64,000 nucleotides of DNA. Source: Pseudacidovorax sp. RU35E (lineage in GTDB: Bacteria; Pseudomonadota; Gammaproteobacteria; Burkholderiales; Burkholderiaceae_C). The notes under the pieces are model-generated. The model was not told where the DNA came from. It worked only from the letters and a program-made list of their open reading frames with translations, and did no database searches. A program made the translations under genes and the position numbers. The DNA lies in NCBI RefSeq assembly GCF_900156165.1, contig NZ_FTMY01000011.1:1-64000 (forward strand), given 5' to 3'. Every line of letters begins with the position of its first letter. Within the stretch, counting starts at the first letter, position 1. Positions 25,807 to 38,499 of the stretch are shown here, piece by piece.

Positions 25807-27666
25807 TTGACCAACCGATGGTGGCGGCTCGCCCGCCTGGCCGTGACCCATGGCCCCCGCATGGTCACCCGCGTGCCGCAGGCCTGGCGCGTGTGGCGCA
25901 AGGCCGGCTGGCGCGGCGTGAAGTGGGAATTCCGCCGCAAGCTGCGGCCCGGCAACGACTATGCGCGCTGGGCGCTTGCGCACGACACCCTCACGCCCGA
26001 ACAGCGCGAAACCTTGCGCGCCCGCGCCGCCGCGCTGGCCGACGGTCCGCTGATCTCGGTGCTGATGCCCTGCTACAACCCGGACCCGCAGTTCCTGCGC
26101 GCGGCCATCGCCTCGGTGCAGGCGCAGCTCTATCCGCGCTGGCAGCTATGCATCGCCGACGATGCCTCGCCGGCGCCCGAGGTGCGGCAGGTGCTCGAGG
26201 CCTGCCAGGCCGGGGATGCGCGCATCCGGGTCGTCTTTCGGCCCAAGAACGGCCACATCTCCGCTGCCTCCAACAGCGCGCTGGAACTCGTGCAGGGCGA
26301 ATGGATCGCCCTGATGGACCACGACGACCTGCTGCCCGAAGACGCGCTGCTGCGCGTAGCCGAATGCGTGCGCGACCATCCGCAGGCTCAGCTCGTCTAT
26401 TCCGACGAGGACAAGGTCGACGACCAGGGCCACCGCTCCGACCCGTACTTCAAGCCGGACTGGAACCTCGACCTCTTCCGCTCGCACAACATGTTCAGCC
26501 ACCTGGGCGTGCTGCGCACGGCGCTGGTGCGCGAGGTCGGCGGTTTCCGCCAGGGCCTGGAAGGCTCTCAGGACTGGGACCTGGTGCTGCGCTGCGTCGA
26601 GCGCATCGATCCCTCGCAGATCGTGCACATCCCGCGGGTGCTCTACCACTGGCGCATCCATGTGCAGAGCACGGCCAAGTCCATGGACGCCAAGCCCTAT
26701 GCGGCCGTGGCCGGCGAGCGAGCGCTGAATGAACACTTCGCGCGCCTGGGCATCCAGGCCAAGGCCGAGTACCTGGGCTACGGCTACCGCGTGCGCTACG
26801 CGCTGCCCAGCCCGCCGCCACTCGTGTCTCTGATCATCCCGACGCGCAATGCGCTCGCGCTCGTGCGCCAGTGCATCGAGTCGATCCAGAAGCGTACCGA
26901 ATACCCGAACTGGGAAATCATCCTGGTGGACAACGGCTCGGACGATCCGGCCGCGCTGGCGTACTTCGCGCAGATCGCCCAGCAGCCCAACATCCGCGTG
27001 CTGCGCGACGACCGGCCCTTCAACTACTCGGCGCTGAACAACCAGGCGGTGGCCGTCGCGCGGGGCGAACTGGTGGCGCTGGTCAACAACGACATCGAGG
27101 TGATGTCACCTGACTGGCTGTCGGAGATGGTGAGCCTGGCCCTCCAGCCGGGCGTGGGCGCCGTGGGTGCGCGGCTGTGGTACCCCGACATGACGCTGCA
27201 GCACGGCGGCGTGATCCTGGGTCCGGGCGGCTGCGCCGTGCATGCCCACAAGGCGCTGCCGCGCGGGCTCAACGGCTATGCGGGGCGCGCCGCTCTGATC
27301 CAGTCCTTCAGTGCCGTCACGGCCGCCTGCCTGGTGGTGCGCAAGTCGCTCTACGAGCAGGTTGGGGGGCTGGACGAGGTGAACCTGAGCGTGGCCTTCA
27401 ACGACGTGGACTTCTGCCTGCGCCTGCGCGAGGCGGGCTACCGCAACGTGTGGACGCCGTATGCCGAGCTGCTGCACCATGAATCGGCCACGCGGGGCGA
27501 GGACGTGGCACCCGAGAAGCGCGAACGCTTCGAGCGCGAGCTGGCGTTCATGCAGCAGCGCTGGGGTGCGCTGATCGCTGACGATCCGGCCTACAACCCG
27601 AACCTGACCCTGGGCGCGGAAGACTTCAGCCTGGCCTGGCCTCCGCGCAGACGCTCGCCATCATGA
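25807..27666 (+). CDS. Tandem-domain GT2 glycosyltransferase
   Basis: A 619-residue protein with two GT2 domains, one from about residue 80 (ISVLMPCYNPDPQFLRAAI, MDHDDLLPEDALL) and one from about 340 (VSLIIPTRNALALVRQCIES, LVNNDIEVMSPDWLSEM, FNDVDFCLRLREAG). It is a close paralogue of the last 540 residues of the protein at 19067 but has no methyltransferase or coiled coil. The chosen start is TTG at 25807, with GGAG at 25797-25800 spaced six bases upstream; the first in-frame ATG is at 25861. The stop overlaps the next gene by four bases. The expected role is addition of two residues to the glycan. Confidence 0.85.
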   Translation: MTNRWWRLARLAVTHGPRMVTRVPQAWRVWRKAGWRGVKWEFRRKLRPGNDYARWALAHDTLTPEQRETLRARAAALADGPLISVLMPCYNPDPQFLRAAIASVQAQLYPRWQLCIADDASPAPEVRQVLEACQAGDARIRVVFRPKNGHISAASNSALELVQGEWIALMDHDDLLPEDALLRVAECVRDHPQAQLVYSDEDKVDDQGHRSDPYFKPDWNLDLFRSHNMFSHLGVLRTALVREVGGFRQGLEGSQDWDLVLRCVERIDPSQIVHIPRVLYHWRIHVQSTAKSMDAKPYAAVAGERALNEHFARLGIQAKAEYLGYGYRVRYALPSPPPLVSLIIPTRNALALVRQCIESIQKRTEYPNWEIILVDNGSDDPAALAYFAQIAQQPNIRVLRDDRPFNYSALNNQAVAVARGELVALVNNDIEVMSPDWLSEMVSLALQPGVGAVGARLWYPDMTLQHGGVILGPGGCAVHAHKALPRGLNGYAGRAALIQSFSAVTAACLVVRKSLYEQVGGLDEVNLSVAFNDVDFCLRLREAGYRNVWTPYAELLHHESATRGEDVAPEKRERFERELAFMQQRWGALIADDPAYNPNLTLGAEDFSLAWPPRRRSPS

Positions 27667-28697
27667 GCAGCGTCACTGCTTCCTTGACTGCCGGCGCGTC
27701 GGCCACGCCTGCGGACCAGGCCGACATCTCGGTCGCCCTGTGCACCCGCAACGGCGCCCGCTACCTGCCCGCGCAGGTGGCCAGCATCTGCACGCAGGAC
27801 CTGCTGCCGTGCGAGATCGTGCTGTCCGACGACGACTCCTCCGACGACAGCATCGAGGTGGTCCGGCGCACGCTGGCCGATCACGATCTGGCCGAACGCA
27901 TTCCGCTCACGGTGATGCGCAACCGGCCGCCTTTGGGTGTGACCCGGAACTTCGAGCAGGCGATCACGGCCTGCCGCGGCGCCCTGATCGCCTTGTGCGA
28001 CCAGGACGATGTCTGGCATCCCGGCCGCCTGCGCCGCATGGTGGCCGAGTTCGAGCGCCGGCCCGGGCTGCTGTTGCTGCATTCCGATGCGCGGCTGGTC
28101 GACGGCGACCTGAAGCCGCTGGGCCAGACGCTGCTGCAGGCGCTGGAGACGCGTCCGGGCGAGCTGGTCGACATCGCCGCCGGCCGCGCCTTCGCCGCCC
28201 TCATGCACCGCAACCTGGTCACCGGTGCCACCACCGTGCTGCGCCGCGGCCTGCTGGAGACGGCCCTGCCCATCTGCCCGCTGTGGGTGCACGACGAATG
28301 GCTGGCCACCGTGGGCGCCGCCATCGGCGAGGTGGACCTGCTGCCCGAGCCGCTGATGGACTATCGGCAGCACGGCAACAACCAGATCGGCGCCCAGCGG
28401 ATGACGTTGCGCCAGAAGATCGACAAGGCCCTGGGCGAGCGGGGCGACAAGTACGCGCACCGGGTGCGCCGGTCCGAGGCGCTGATGGACTTCCTTCGAG
28501 GGCTGGGCGAGCGTGTGCCGCCCTGGGTGCTCGAGCTCGCGCAGGGCAAGCTGGACCATTTCCGCTTTCGTGCCGGGCTGCCGCGCTGGCGCGTGGCGCG
28601 CGTGCTGCCCATTGCCGTGCAGGCGGCGCGTGGACGCTACGACCGGTTCGACCGCGGCCTGCCGGCCATCCTGCAGGACCTGTTCGAGCGCGCCTGA
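27663..28697 (+). CDS. GT2 glycosyltransferase (rhamnosyltransferase-like)
   Basis: A 344-residue cytoplasmic GT2 enzyme. It has ISVALCTRNGARYLPAQV, the nucleotide-binding LSDDDSSDDS, the metal-binding LCDQDDVWHPGRL and HDEWLATVGAAIGEV with the likely catalytic Asp. These match the WbbB/RfbG-like group that often transfers rhamnose, which agrees with the rml genes in the locus. The ATG overlaps the upstream GT stop (ATGA), implying coupling. It converges with the next gene over six bases. Confidence 0.88.
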   Translation: MSSVTASLTAGASATPADQADISVALCTRNGARYLPAQVASICTQDLLPCEIVLSDDDSSDDSIEVVRRTLADHDLAERIPLTVMRNRPPLGVTRNFEQAITACRGALIALCDQDDVWHPGRLRRMVAEFERRPGLLLLHSDARLVDGDLKPLGQTLLQALETRPGELVDIAAGRAFAALMHRNLVTGATTVLRRGLLETALPICPLWVHDEWLATVGAAIGEVDLLPEPLMDYRQHGNNQIGAQRMTLRQKIDKALGERGDKYAHRVRRSEALMDFLRGLGERVPPWVLELAQGKLDHFRFRAGLPRWRVARVLPIAVQAARGRYDRFDRGLPAILQDLFERA

Positions 28698-28703
28698 GCG
28701 GGA

Positions 28704-29474
28704 TCAACGCCGCGACGCGGTGCCCGCCTCCTGCGCCAGCAGTCGCCGGTAGCGCCAGAAGGCCGGCGAGCCCCAGACGCGCAGCAGGCTGCTCACATGC
28801 CACCACAGGGGGCGCATGCGCCGGTGACTGTCGCGCTGGGCCTCGTGGCGGGCCATCTCGTCTTCCGCGATCTGGATGCGCCAGCCTGCCAGCCGCAGAC
28901 GGGCGCAGATGTCGAAGTCTTCGCCGTACATGAAGAAGCGCTCGTCGAAGCCCCCGATCTGCCGGTAGGCCTGGCTGCGGAAGAGCATGAACAGGCCGGG
29001 AATCCAGTCTGGCGCCGCCGGAATGGCATAGCCCGGCTTGCGGCGGCCGAGGATCTCGCGCGGGGTGAGCAGCGCGCGGTGCTGTTCGGGGCCCGTCTTT
29101 CCCGGCTCCAGGATGCGTGGCGCCAGCAGCCCGGCGTCCGGTGCGGCTCGCGCCAGCAGCGCAGACAGCACGTCGTGGTCCAGCCGGATGTCCGGGTTCA
29201 GCACCAGGAACCACGACGTCTCGCAGTGGCCGAAGGCCTGGTTGTTGTTGGCGCCGAAGCCCATGGGTTCGGGGTTGTCCAGCCGCAGCAGTGGCAGGCC
29301 GGCCGGCGCATCGGCCAGCAGATCGGGTTCGGGAATGTTGACCGTGAGCACCACGCGGTGGACCAGTGGGCCGCACAGACGGGCGAGTTGCTCGAGCAGC
29401 GGCAGGATCAGCGCCTGCTGCCCGTGGCTCACGATGGAGATGGTCAGCGGCGGTCGGTCTGTCAGCTCAGGCAT
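28704..29474 (-). CDS. GT2 glycosyltransferase (WbbL-like)
   Basis: A 256-residue GT2 enzyme. ISIVSHGQQALILPLLEQL is at the N-terminus, then NPEPMGFGANNNQAF, FLVLNPDIRLDHDVL (metal-binding DxD equivalent NPD), and IGGFDERFFMYGEDFDICAR (acceptor/catalytic segment). This is the pattern of WbbL/dTDP-rhamnosyl transferases that add rhamnose to the lipid-linked primer. It is divergent from the WecA-like gene whose product would make that primer. No membrane segment is seen. Confidence 0.88.
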   Translation of the reverse strand: MPELTDRPPLTISIVSHGQQALILPLLEQLARLCGPLVHRVVLTVNIPEPDLLADAPAGLPLLRLDNPEPMGFGANNNQAFGHCETSWFLVLNPDIRLDHDVLSALLARAAPDAGLLAPRILEPGKTGPEQHRALLTPREILGRRKPGYAIPAAPDWIPGLFMLFRSQAYRQIGGFDERFFMYGEDFDICARLRLAGWRIQIAEDEMARHEAQRDSHRRMRPLWWHVSSLLRVWGSPAFWRYRRLLAQEAGTASRR

Positions 29475-29498
29475 GGTCTAATTTCGCTCGGGATTCTA
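29475..29498. promoter_or_regulatory. Overlapping divergent -10 elements between the WbbL-like and WecA-like genes
   Basis: On the plus strand TCTAATTTCG begins at 29477; on the minus strand TAGAAT reads from 29498 to 29493. Both resemble sigma-70 -10 boxes and point outward toward the two genes in this 71-base gap. Neither has a clear -35. The plus-strand core resembles TAGAATTTCG upstream of gltI. Confidence 0.35.
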
Positions 29499-29499
29499 G

Positions 29500-31587
<2,088 letters not shown>

Positions 31588-31667
31588 GGCGCCGGCCGAA
31601 GCCTCGGGGCCGGCGCGCATTGACGACGGCAGAATCGGCGCTTTACAAGAACTGGGGCAGCGCAGCG

Positions 31668-32345
31668 ATGGAGAACGAGGAGCCGCTCGGATCGGAAGCC
31701 ATGTCGGAGCCGGCGGCCAGCCCGGCTGCCCCGCCCGCGCGCAAGCGTCCCCGCCCCGGCGAGCGGCGCGTGCAGATCCTGCAGACGCTGGCCGCCATGC
31801 TCGAGCAGCCCGGCGCCGAGCGCATCACCACGGCGGCGCTGGCGGCCCGCCTGTCGGTCAGCGAGGCGGCGCTCTACCGCCATTTCGCCAGCAAGGCGCA
31901 AATGTTCGAAGGTCTGATCGACTTCATCGAGCAGAGCGTCTTCTCCCTCGTGCAGCAGATTGCAGAGCGCGAGCGCCCACCCGCGGAGCAGGCCGCGCAG
32001 GTCATGCGGATGCTGGTGCAGTTTGCCGAGAAGAACCCGGGCATGGCGCGGGTGATGACGGGCGATGCGCTCGTCTTCGAACACGAGCGCCTGCAGCAGC
32101 GCATGAACCTCTTCTTCGACAAGCTCGAAGCGCAATGGCGGCAACTGCTGCGCGAAGACGCCCTGACCGGCGGCTCGGCCACGCCCACCGTCGACGCCCA
32201 GGTGCGCGCCGCCGCCCTGGCGGCCTTCGCCATGGGCCGGCTTCAGCGCTACAGCCGCTCGGGCTTTCGGCGCTTGCCGTCGGAGCAGCTCGACGGTTGC
32301 ATCGCGCTCCTGCTGCCGGGGCTGTCGCCGTCTACGGCTTACTGA
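31668..32345 (+). CDS. slmA: Nucleoid occlusion factor SlmA (TetR fold)
   Basis: A 225-residue TetR-fold protein. After a proline/alanine-rich tail, KRPRPGERRVQILQTLAAML and ERITTAALAARLSVSEAALY form the helix-turn-helix, with RHFASKAQMFEGLIDFIEQS immediately after. These are diagnostic for SlmA, which binds specific DNA sites and stops FtsZ assembly over the nucleoid. ATG at 31668 was chosen over the TTG at 31620; MSEPAASP at 31701 is another option. The position after argB is conserved in related bacteria. Confidence 0.9.
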   Translation: MENEEPLGSEAMSEPAASPAAPPARKRPRPGERRVQILQTLAAMLEQPGAERITTAALAARLSVSEAALYRHFASKAQMFEGLIDFIEQSVFSLVQQIAERERPPAEQAAQVMRMLVQFAEKNPGMARVMTGDALVFEHERLQQRMNLFFDKLEAQWRQLLREDALTGGSATPTVDAQVRAAALAAFAMGRLQRYSRSGFRRLPSEQLDGCIALLLPGLSPSTAY

Positions 32346-32418
32346 GCCGCCAGCGTCCAGCGCTGCGCAAACCCCCGATGTGCCTGGGGGCTAATCCGAC
32401 TGCGTGCTGCGTTCGTAG

Positions 32419-34800
<2,382 letters not shown>

Positions 34801-34853
34801 CCATCGCCGCCCCTCGTGCCCTCCGGCCTGGCCGGGGAGGCGCGTGGAAGAAT

Positions 34854-34898
34854 GCGCCCGCCCGCCGCCGTCCCCACGGCCGGGCGGGCGCTTTCGTT
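34854..34898 (+). terminator. Rho-independent terminator after katG
   Basis: An 11-base stem GCGCCCGCCCG (34854-34864) pairs perfectly with CGGGCGGGCGC (34881-34891), with an additional inner GCCGT/ACGGC stem around a CCCC loop. TTTCGTTT follows. It lies 54 bases after the katG stop and 34 bases before the next gene. Confidence 0.9.
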
Positions 34899-34931
34899 TC
34901 ACGTCACACGCAAGTAAGAAAAGGATCTCCC

Positions 34932-35780
34932 ATGAAGCTCGTCCGCTACGGCAACCCCGGCAAGGAAAAGCCTGGACTCATCGATGCCGAAGGCCGTCTG
35001 CGCGACCTGAGCACCGTCATTCCCGACCTGGGTGCCGCCCAGCTCGATGACAAGGTCATGGCCAGGCTGCGGCGCCTCAAGACCGACACGCTGCCGCTGG
35101 TGCGCGGCAAGCCGCGCCTGGGTTGCCCGATGTCGCAGGTAGGCAAGCTGGTGGCCATCGGCCTGAACTACGCCGACCATGCGGCCGAGGCCGGCATGCC
35201 GGTGCCCAAGGAACCGATCATCTTCCTCAAGGCCACCACCTGCATCCAGGGCGCCAACGATCCGGTGATGCTGCCCAAGGGCTCGGTCAAGACCGACTGG
35301 GAGGTGGAGCTGGGCGTGGTCATCGGCCGCCAGGCCCGATATGTCTCGCAGAAGGAGGCGCTGGACCATGTGGCCGGCTATTGCGTGGTCAACGACGTCA
35401 GCGAGCGCGAGTACCAGACCGAGCGCGGCGGCACCTGGGACAAGGGCAAGGGCTGCGACACCTTCGGCCCCATCGGCCCCTGGCTGGTCACGCGCGACGA
35501 GGTGCCCAACCCGCAGCGCCTGTCGCTGTGGCTGGACGTGAACGGCGAGCGTATGCAGACCGGCAGCACGCGCACCATGGTCTTCGGCGTGGCCAAGATC
35601 ATCAGCTACGTCAGCCAGTTCATGACGCTGATGCCCGGCGATGTGATCGCCACCGGCACGCCGCCCGGCGTGGGCATGGGCATGAAGCCGCAGCGCTTCC
35701 TGCGCGCGGGCGACACCATGACGCTGGGCATCGAAGGCCTGGGCGAACAGGTGCAGCCCGTGGTCGCCTTCAAGCGCTGA
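34932..35780 (+). CDS. Fumarylacetoacetate hydrolase family protein
   Basis: A 282-residue FAH-fold enzyme. The metal-binding core is recognisable: GLNYADHAAEAG, PIIFLKATTCIQG, TDWEVELGVVIGR (Glu ligands), GYCVVNDVSEREYQTERG, and KGCDTFGPIGPWLV. The C-terminus has GDVIATGTPPGVGMG. Members act on 2,4-diketo acids (for example 2,4-diketo-3-deoxy-L-fuconate/rhamnonate hydrolases) or ureidoglycolate; this subfamily is closest to the former by eye. The start MKLVRYGNPGKEKPG follows AAGGA with good spacing. It stands as a single gene between terminator-like hairpins. Confidence 0.85.
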   Translation: MKLVRYGNPGKEKPGLIDAEGRLRDLSTVIPDLGAAQLDDKVMARLRRLKTDTLPLVRGKPRLGCPMSQVGKLVAIGLNYADHAAEAGMPVPKEPIIFLKATTCIQGANDPVMLPKGSVKTDWEVELGVVIGRQARYVSQKEALDHVAGYCVVNDVSEREYQTERGGTWDKGKGCDTFGPIGPWLVTRDEVPNPQRLSLWLDVNGERMQTGSTRTMVFGVAKIISYVSQFMTLMPGDVIATGTPPGVGMGMKPQRFLRAGDTMTLGIEGLGEQVQPVVAFKR

Positions 35781-35787
35781 AGCACGG

Positions 35788-35810
35788 GGCGCGCCGGCGG
35801 CAGGCGCGCC
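35788..35810. repeat. GC-rich hairpin after the FAH-family gene
   Basis: GGCGCGCC at 35788-35795 and again at 35803-35810, self-complementary copies separated by seven bases, can form an eight-base stem. No T-run follows in either direction, so termination is uncertain. Confidence 0.4.
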
Positions 35811-35845
35811 GCAAGACCCCCGGCCGCGCCGGGAATTTCACAGGC

Positions 35846-35899
35846 TTGACGCCATCGGGCGACAGAATAAAAATGCACGACCGTTCGTTTTATTCTGTC
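35846..35899 (+). promoter_or_regulatory. Promoter and palindromic operator of the TetR/beta-oxidation block
   Basis: A perfect 12-base inverted repeat, GACAGAATAAAA (35861-35872) and TTTTATTCTGTC (35888-35899), flanks a 15-base spacer holding the near-palindrome ACGACCGTTCGT (35877-35888, 10 of 12 symmetric). TTGACG at 35846-35851 and TAAAAA at 35868-35873, 16 bases apart, look like a sigma-70 promoter whose -10 overlaps the left arm. The TetR gene starts at 35911, only 11 bases after the right arm. Binding by that TetR protein, hence autoregulation, is inferred. Confidence 0.7.
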
Positions 35900-35910
35900 C
35901 ATCCCGAGCC

Positions 35911-36591
35911 ATGAGCACTTCCAGCGCCGTCAAGCCTGCCCGCCAGGCCGCCAAAGGCCAGCAGACCAAGGCCGCCATCGTCGATGCCGCCCTGAACCTG
36001 GCCGCCCAGGTGGGGCTGGAGGGCCTGTCGATCGGCGCGGTGGCCGAACTCACGCAGATGAGCAAGTCGGGCGTGTTCGCCCATTTCGGCTCGCGCGAGG
36101 AACTGCAGATCTCGGTGGTGCGCGAATACCACCACCGCTTCGAGCAGGAAGTGTTCTTTCCGGCGCTCACCCAGTCGCGCGGCCTGCCGCGGCTGCGGGC
36201 CATGTTCGCCAACTGGATGAAGCGCACCACCACCGAGATCGACTCGGGCTGCATCTACATCAGCGGCGCTTCCGAATTCGATGACCGCCCCGGCCCGGTG
36301 CGCGACGCACTGGTCGAGTCGGTCAGCATCTGGCAGGCCGCCGTGCTGCGCGCCGTTCGCCAGTCGCAGGAAGAAGGCCATCTGCAGACCGAGGCCGACG
36401 CCCGGCAGATCGCCTTCGAGATCCACGGCCTGATCCTGGCGCTGCACTACGAGGCGCGCTTCCTGCGCGTCGACGGTTCGGTGGACCGGGCCAACACCGG
36501 TTTCGACAACATCCTCGCCCGCAGCGCCACGCCCGATGCGCCGCCGGCGGCGCCACCCGCACCGACGCGCAAGTTGCGCACCGTGCGCTGA
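35911..36591 (+). CDS. TetR-family regulator of the beta-oxidation block
   Basis: A 226-residue TetR regulator. The helix-turn-helix spans about residues 20-65 (AAIVDAALNLAAQVGLEGLS and AVAELTQMSKSGVFAHFGSR). The ligand domain has FPALTQSRGLPRLRAMFANW and DSGCIYISGASEFDD, typical of a Burkholderiales TetR subgroup found next to acyl-CoA dehydrogenases. A perfect inverted repeat lies immediately upstream. The C-terminal tail is Pro/Ala-rich. It is 67 bases before the dehydrogenase on the same strand. Acyl-CoA is the expected ligand by analogy with FadR/PsrA-type TetR proteins, but this is inference. Confidence 0.88.
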   Translation: MSTSSAVKPARQAAKGQQTKAAIVDAALNLAAQVGLEGLSIGAVAELTQMSKSGVFAHFGSREELQISVVREYHHRFEQEVFFPALTQSRGLPRLRAMFANWMKRTTTEIDSGCIYISGASEFDDRPGPVRDALVESVSIWQAAVLRAVRQSQEEGHLQTEADARQIAFEIHGLILALHYEARFLRVDGSVDRANTGFDNILARSATPDAPPAAPPAPTRKLRTVR

Positions 36592-36658
36592 CCGGCACCC
36601 GTTTCTTCTCTTCCCTTCCTTCTTCTTCAACCTTCTTCCCGAGCAGGAGACGCCTCGC

Positions 36659-38455
36659 ATGCCCACCTACACCCCCCCGCTGCGCGACATGCAATTCGTG
36701 CTGCATGAAGTGTTCAACGTCGCCGACGAGTTCAAGGCCATGCCCGCCCATGCCGAGACCGACGCGGACACCATCAATGCCGTGCTCGAAGAGGCCGGCA
36801 AGTTCGCCGCCGAGGTCGCCTTTCCGCTGAACATCGGCGGCGACACCGAGGGCTGCACGCTGGACGTGAAGACCCATGCGGTGACCACGCCCAAGGGCTT
36901 CAAGGACGCCTACGCGCAGTACGTCGAAGGTGGCTGGCCCGCGCTGTCGTGCGACCCGCAATTCGGCGGCCAGGGCCTGCCGCACACGGTCAACCAGTGC
37001 GTGTACGAGATGCTCAACAGTGCCAACCAGGCCTGGACCATGTACCCCGGTCTGTCGCATGGTGCCTACGAGGCGCTGGTGGCCCACGGCACCGACGAGC
37101 AGAAGAAGACCTATCTGCCCAAGCTGGTGAGCGGCGAGTGGACCGGCACCATGTGCCTGACCGAGCCGCACTGCGGCACCGACCTGGGCCTGCTGCGCAC
37201 CAAGGCCGAACCGCAGGCCGATGGCAGCTACCGGCTCACCGGTAACAAGATCTTCATCTCGGCCGGCGAGCACGACATGGCCGAGAACATCGTCCACCTG
37301 GTGCTGGCCCGCCTGCCCGACGCGCCCAAGGGCAGCAAGGGCATCAGCCTGTTTGTGGTGCCCAAGTTCAAGGTGAATGCCGATGGCAGCCTGGGCGAGC
37401 GCAACCCCATCTTCTGCACCGGCCTGGAACACAAGATGGGCATCCATGGCAATGCCACCGCGCAGATTGCGCTGGACGGCGCCGTGGGCAGCCTGGTCGG
37501 TGAGCCCAACAAGGGCCTGGCCGCCATGTTCGTGATGATGAACGCCGCCCGCCTGGGCGTGGGCAACCAGTCGCTGGGCCTGACCGAAGTCGCCTTCCAG
37601 AACGCGCTGGCCTATGCCAAGGACCGCATCCAGATGCGCTCGCTGTCGGGCGTCAAGGCCAAGGACAAGGACGCCGATCCGATCATCGTGCACCCCGACG
37701 TGCGCAAGATGCTGCTGACGGCCAAGGCCTATGCCGAAGGCGGCCGCGCGCTGCAGATCTTCTGCACGCTGCTGCTGGACAAGGCGCACCACCATCCCGA
37801 TGAGAAGGTGCGCAAGAACAGCGACGAGCTGGTCGCGCTGCTCACGCCCATCGTCAAGGCCTTCATCACCGACAACGGCCACATCAGCACCAATGCCTGC
37901 ATGCAGGTCTTCGGCGGCCATGGCTTCATCAAGGAATGGGGCATGGAGCAGTTCGTGCGGGACAACCGCATCAACATGATCTACGAAGGCACGAACACCG
38001 TGCAGTCACTGGACCTGCTGGGTCGCAAGGTGCTGGGCAACAACGGCGCCACGCTCAAGAAGTTCGGCAAGCTGATCGGCCAGCTGGTGGAAGAGGAAGG
38101 CGTCAACGAGAAGATGGCCGAGTTCATCAACCCGCTGGCCTACCTGGGCGACCAGATGACCAAGTTCACCACCGAGGTCGGCTTCAAGGGCTTCCAGAAC
38201 CCCGACGAGGTGGGCGCCGCCGCCGTGGACTACCTGCGCGTGGCCGGCCACCTGGTGTTCGCCTACATGTTCGCGCGTATGGCCCAGGTGGCCCTGCGCC
38301 AGATCGCCGCCGGCAGCACCGACCCGTTCTATACCGCCAAGCTGCAGACCGCGCGCTTCTACTTCGCCAAGCTCTTCCCCGAGACGGCGACGCTGATGCG
38401 TACCGCGCGCTCGGGCAGCAAGGCGCTGATGGACACCGACGCCGCGCTGGCCTGA
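36659..38455 (+). CDS. Acyl-CoA dehydrogenase (600-residue DmdC/AcdB type)
   Basis: A 598-residue flavoprotein for the first step of beta-oxidation. The N-terminal extra domain (YTPPLRDMQFVLHEVF) is followed by the ACAD core: GGWPALSCDPQFGGQGLPHT, MCLTEPHCGTDLG (FAD/substrate), ITDNGHISTNACMQVFGGHG, and MIYEGTNTVQSLDLLGRKVL with the catalytic Glu of YEGTN. The C-terminal 130 residues are the long-form extension. This is the form annotated as AcdB or DmdC (methylmercaptopropionyl-CoA dehydrogenase), but the exact chain length is not predictable. AGGAG precedes the ATG. It is the first enzyme of the block. Confidence 0.92.
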   Translation: MPTYTPPLRDMQFVLHEVFNVADEFKAMPAHAETDADTINAVLEEAGKFAAEVAFPLNIGGDTEGCTLDVKTHAVTTPKGFKDAYAQYVEGGWPALSCDPQFGGQGLPHTVNQCVYEMLNSANQAWTMYPGLSHGAYEALVAHGTDEQKKTYLPKLVSGEWTGTMCLTEPHCGTDLGLLRTKAEPQADGSYRLTGNKIFISAGEHDMAENIVHLVLARLPDAPKGSKGISLFVVPKFKVNADGSLGERNPIFCTGLEHKMGIHGNATAQIALDGAVGSLVGEPNKGLAAMFVMMNAARLGVGNQSLGLTEVAFQNALAYAKDRIQMRSLSGVKAKDKDADPIIVHPDVRKMLLTAKAYAEGGRALQIFCTLLLDKAHHHPDEKVRKNSDELVALLTPIVKAFITDNGHISTNACMQVFGGHGFIKEWGMEQFVRDNRINMIYEGTNTVQSLDLLGRKVLGNNGATLKKFGKLIGQLVEEEGVNEKMAEFINPLAYLGDQMTKFTTEVGFKGFQNPDEVGAAAVDYLRVAGHLVFAYMFARMAQVALRQIAAGSTDPFYTAKLQTARFYFAKLFPETATLMRTARSGSKALMDTDAALA

Positions 38456-38499
38456 TCGCCGCTGCCGTTTCCTCCCATCCACCACGACCGGAGACCTCC

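Noticed and set aside
31620-31667. TTG start for slmA giving a 16-residue longer protein
   Set aside because: No ribosome site and no conserved sequence in the extension; ATG at 31668 is preferred.
35788-35810. GGCGCGCC hairpin as a terminator for the FAH-family gene
   Set aside because: No T-run follows on either strand, so it is listed only as a repeat.
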